Assembly (NCBI GenBank): GCA_002083565.1
Contig: MSXM01000038.1
Location: 15,533-22,618 of the forward strand
DNA length: 7,086 bases
From: Nitrospira sp. ST-bin4
Lineage (GTDB): Bacteria > Nitrospirota > Nitrospiria > Nitrospirales > Nitrospiraceae
Direction: 5' to 3'
How positions within the stretch are numbered: position 1 is the stretch's first letter; every line of letters starts with the position of its first letter. The notes below the pieces were generated by a model, which was given only the letters and a program-made list of their open reading frames with translations, was not told the DNA's origin and did not search any database. Both the position numbers and the translations under genes were made by a program. Of the stretch, positions 6,859 to 7,086 are shown one piece after another.

Positions 6859-6864
6859 CTCCTT
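6859..6864 (-). promoter_or_regulatory. Strong ribosome binding site of gnd
   Basis: AAGGAG on the minus strand lies 5 bases before ATG 6853, close to the ideal Shine-Dalgarno sequence and spacing. It confirms the gnd start. Confidence 0.7.
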
Positions 6865-6987
6865 GTGTGTGTCGTTGTGTTTGCCTTATCCCCGCCCACC
6901 AGGTGCATGGGCCGGTAGCCTGCTCGATGCGTTGTGTACATGCCCGACCGGAGGACGGATAGAGCGTAGGCCCCCATCCACACCGTC
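6865..6987. other. Non-coding leader upstream of gnd
   Basis: This stretch lies between the gnd ribosome site and the repeat at the right edge. It holds a short CA/GT-rich tract next to the ribosome site (about 6864-6881). It should contain the gnd-zwf promoter, but I find no hexamer pair with good match and spacing on the minus strand. I recognise no riboswitch or gene here. Confidence 0.4.
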
Positions 6988-7086
6988 AGGATGCTCAAAA
7001 AGGCTGTTCAGCAAGGCCGCAGCGAGTTAAGGGCCGAGGCGTACCCAGAGGGTACGATGAGGGTCTGAACGATGCGAGAACGAAGC
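6988..7086. repeat. Nitrospira-type interspersed intergenic repeat, cut by the window end
   Basis: From about 6988 (CAGGATGCTCAAAAAGGC) to the right edge the sequence is non-coding and resembles an intergenic repeat I recall from Nitrospira genomes. Landmarks are GCAAGGCCGCAGCGAG, a compact palindrome CGTACCC-AGA-GGGTACG at 7040-7056, and CGATGCGAGAACG near the end. GTTCAG (7006-7011) and CTGAAC (7065-7070) form an outer inverted repeat around the palindrome, so the unit could fold as a branched hairpin. It encodes no protein that I can support. The other end is outside the window. The palindrome and inverted repeats are seen directly; repetition in the genome is from memory. Confidence 0.6.
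7040..7056. repeat. Perfect 7-bp inverted repeat within the edge element
   Basis: CGTACCC and GGGTACG are exact reverse complements separated by AGA. This makes a tight GC-rich hairpin at the centre of the element starting at about 6988. There is no T tract after it. Confidence 0.65.

Overview
The window (about 57% GC by eye) looks like chromosomal DNA of a Nitrospira-type bacterium (phylum Nitrospirota). This assignment rests on the gene families present and on a GC-rich interspersed element at the right edge that resembles repeats I recall from Nitrospira genomes. It is an inference from memory, not a search result. The window holds six protein-coding genes in three transcription units. I see no tRNA, rRNA, CRISPR array, transposase or phage gene.

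Left unit (minus strand, 3226 to beyond 1): a 597-aa HEAT-repeat protein is followed after 12 bases by an HD-GYP phosphohydrolase that runs off the left edge. The two proteins share a divergent N-terminal module of about 105 residues. They are therefore likely to be related parts of one signalling device, with one copy attached to a c-di-GMP phosphodiesterase-type domain and the other to a helical scaffold. The two genes are also in the same reading frame, separated by one TAG and four codons.

Middle unit (plus strand, 3402-4369): a small cytoplasmic SGNH/GDSL hydrolase and an atypical thioredoxin-fold protein overlap by four bases (GTGA). A good extended -10 promoter (TGCTACAAT) lies just upstream. 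This unit diverges from the HEAT/HD-GYP unit across a 175-base gap.

Right unit (minus strand, 6853-4386): gnd (short, probably NAD-preferring 6-phosphogluconate dehydrogenase) is followed by zwf (glucose-6-phosphate dehydrogenase). Together they encode the two dehydrogenases of the oxidative pentose phosphate pathway. The lactonase gene that acts between them (pgl) is not in the window. zwf converges on the thioredoxin gene, and a perfect 7-bp inverted repeat spans the 16-base gap. The 233 bases upstream of gnd hold a non-coding leader and, from about 6988, the start of the interspersed repeat, which is cut by the window end.

Most of the window is ordinary core metabolism. The part most worth a second look is the HEAT/HD-GYP pair with its shared N-terminal module.
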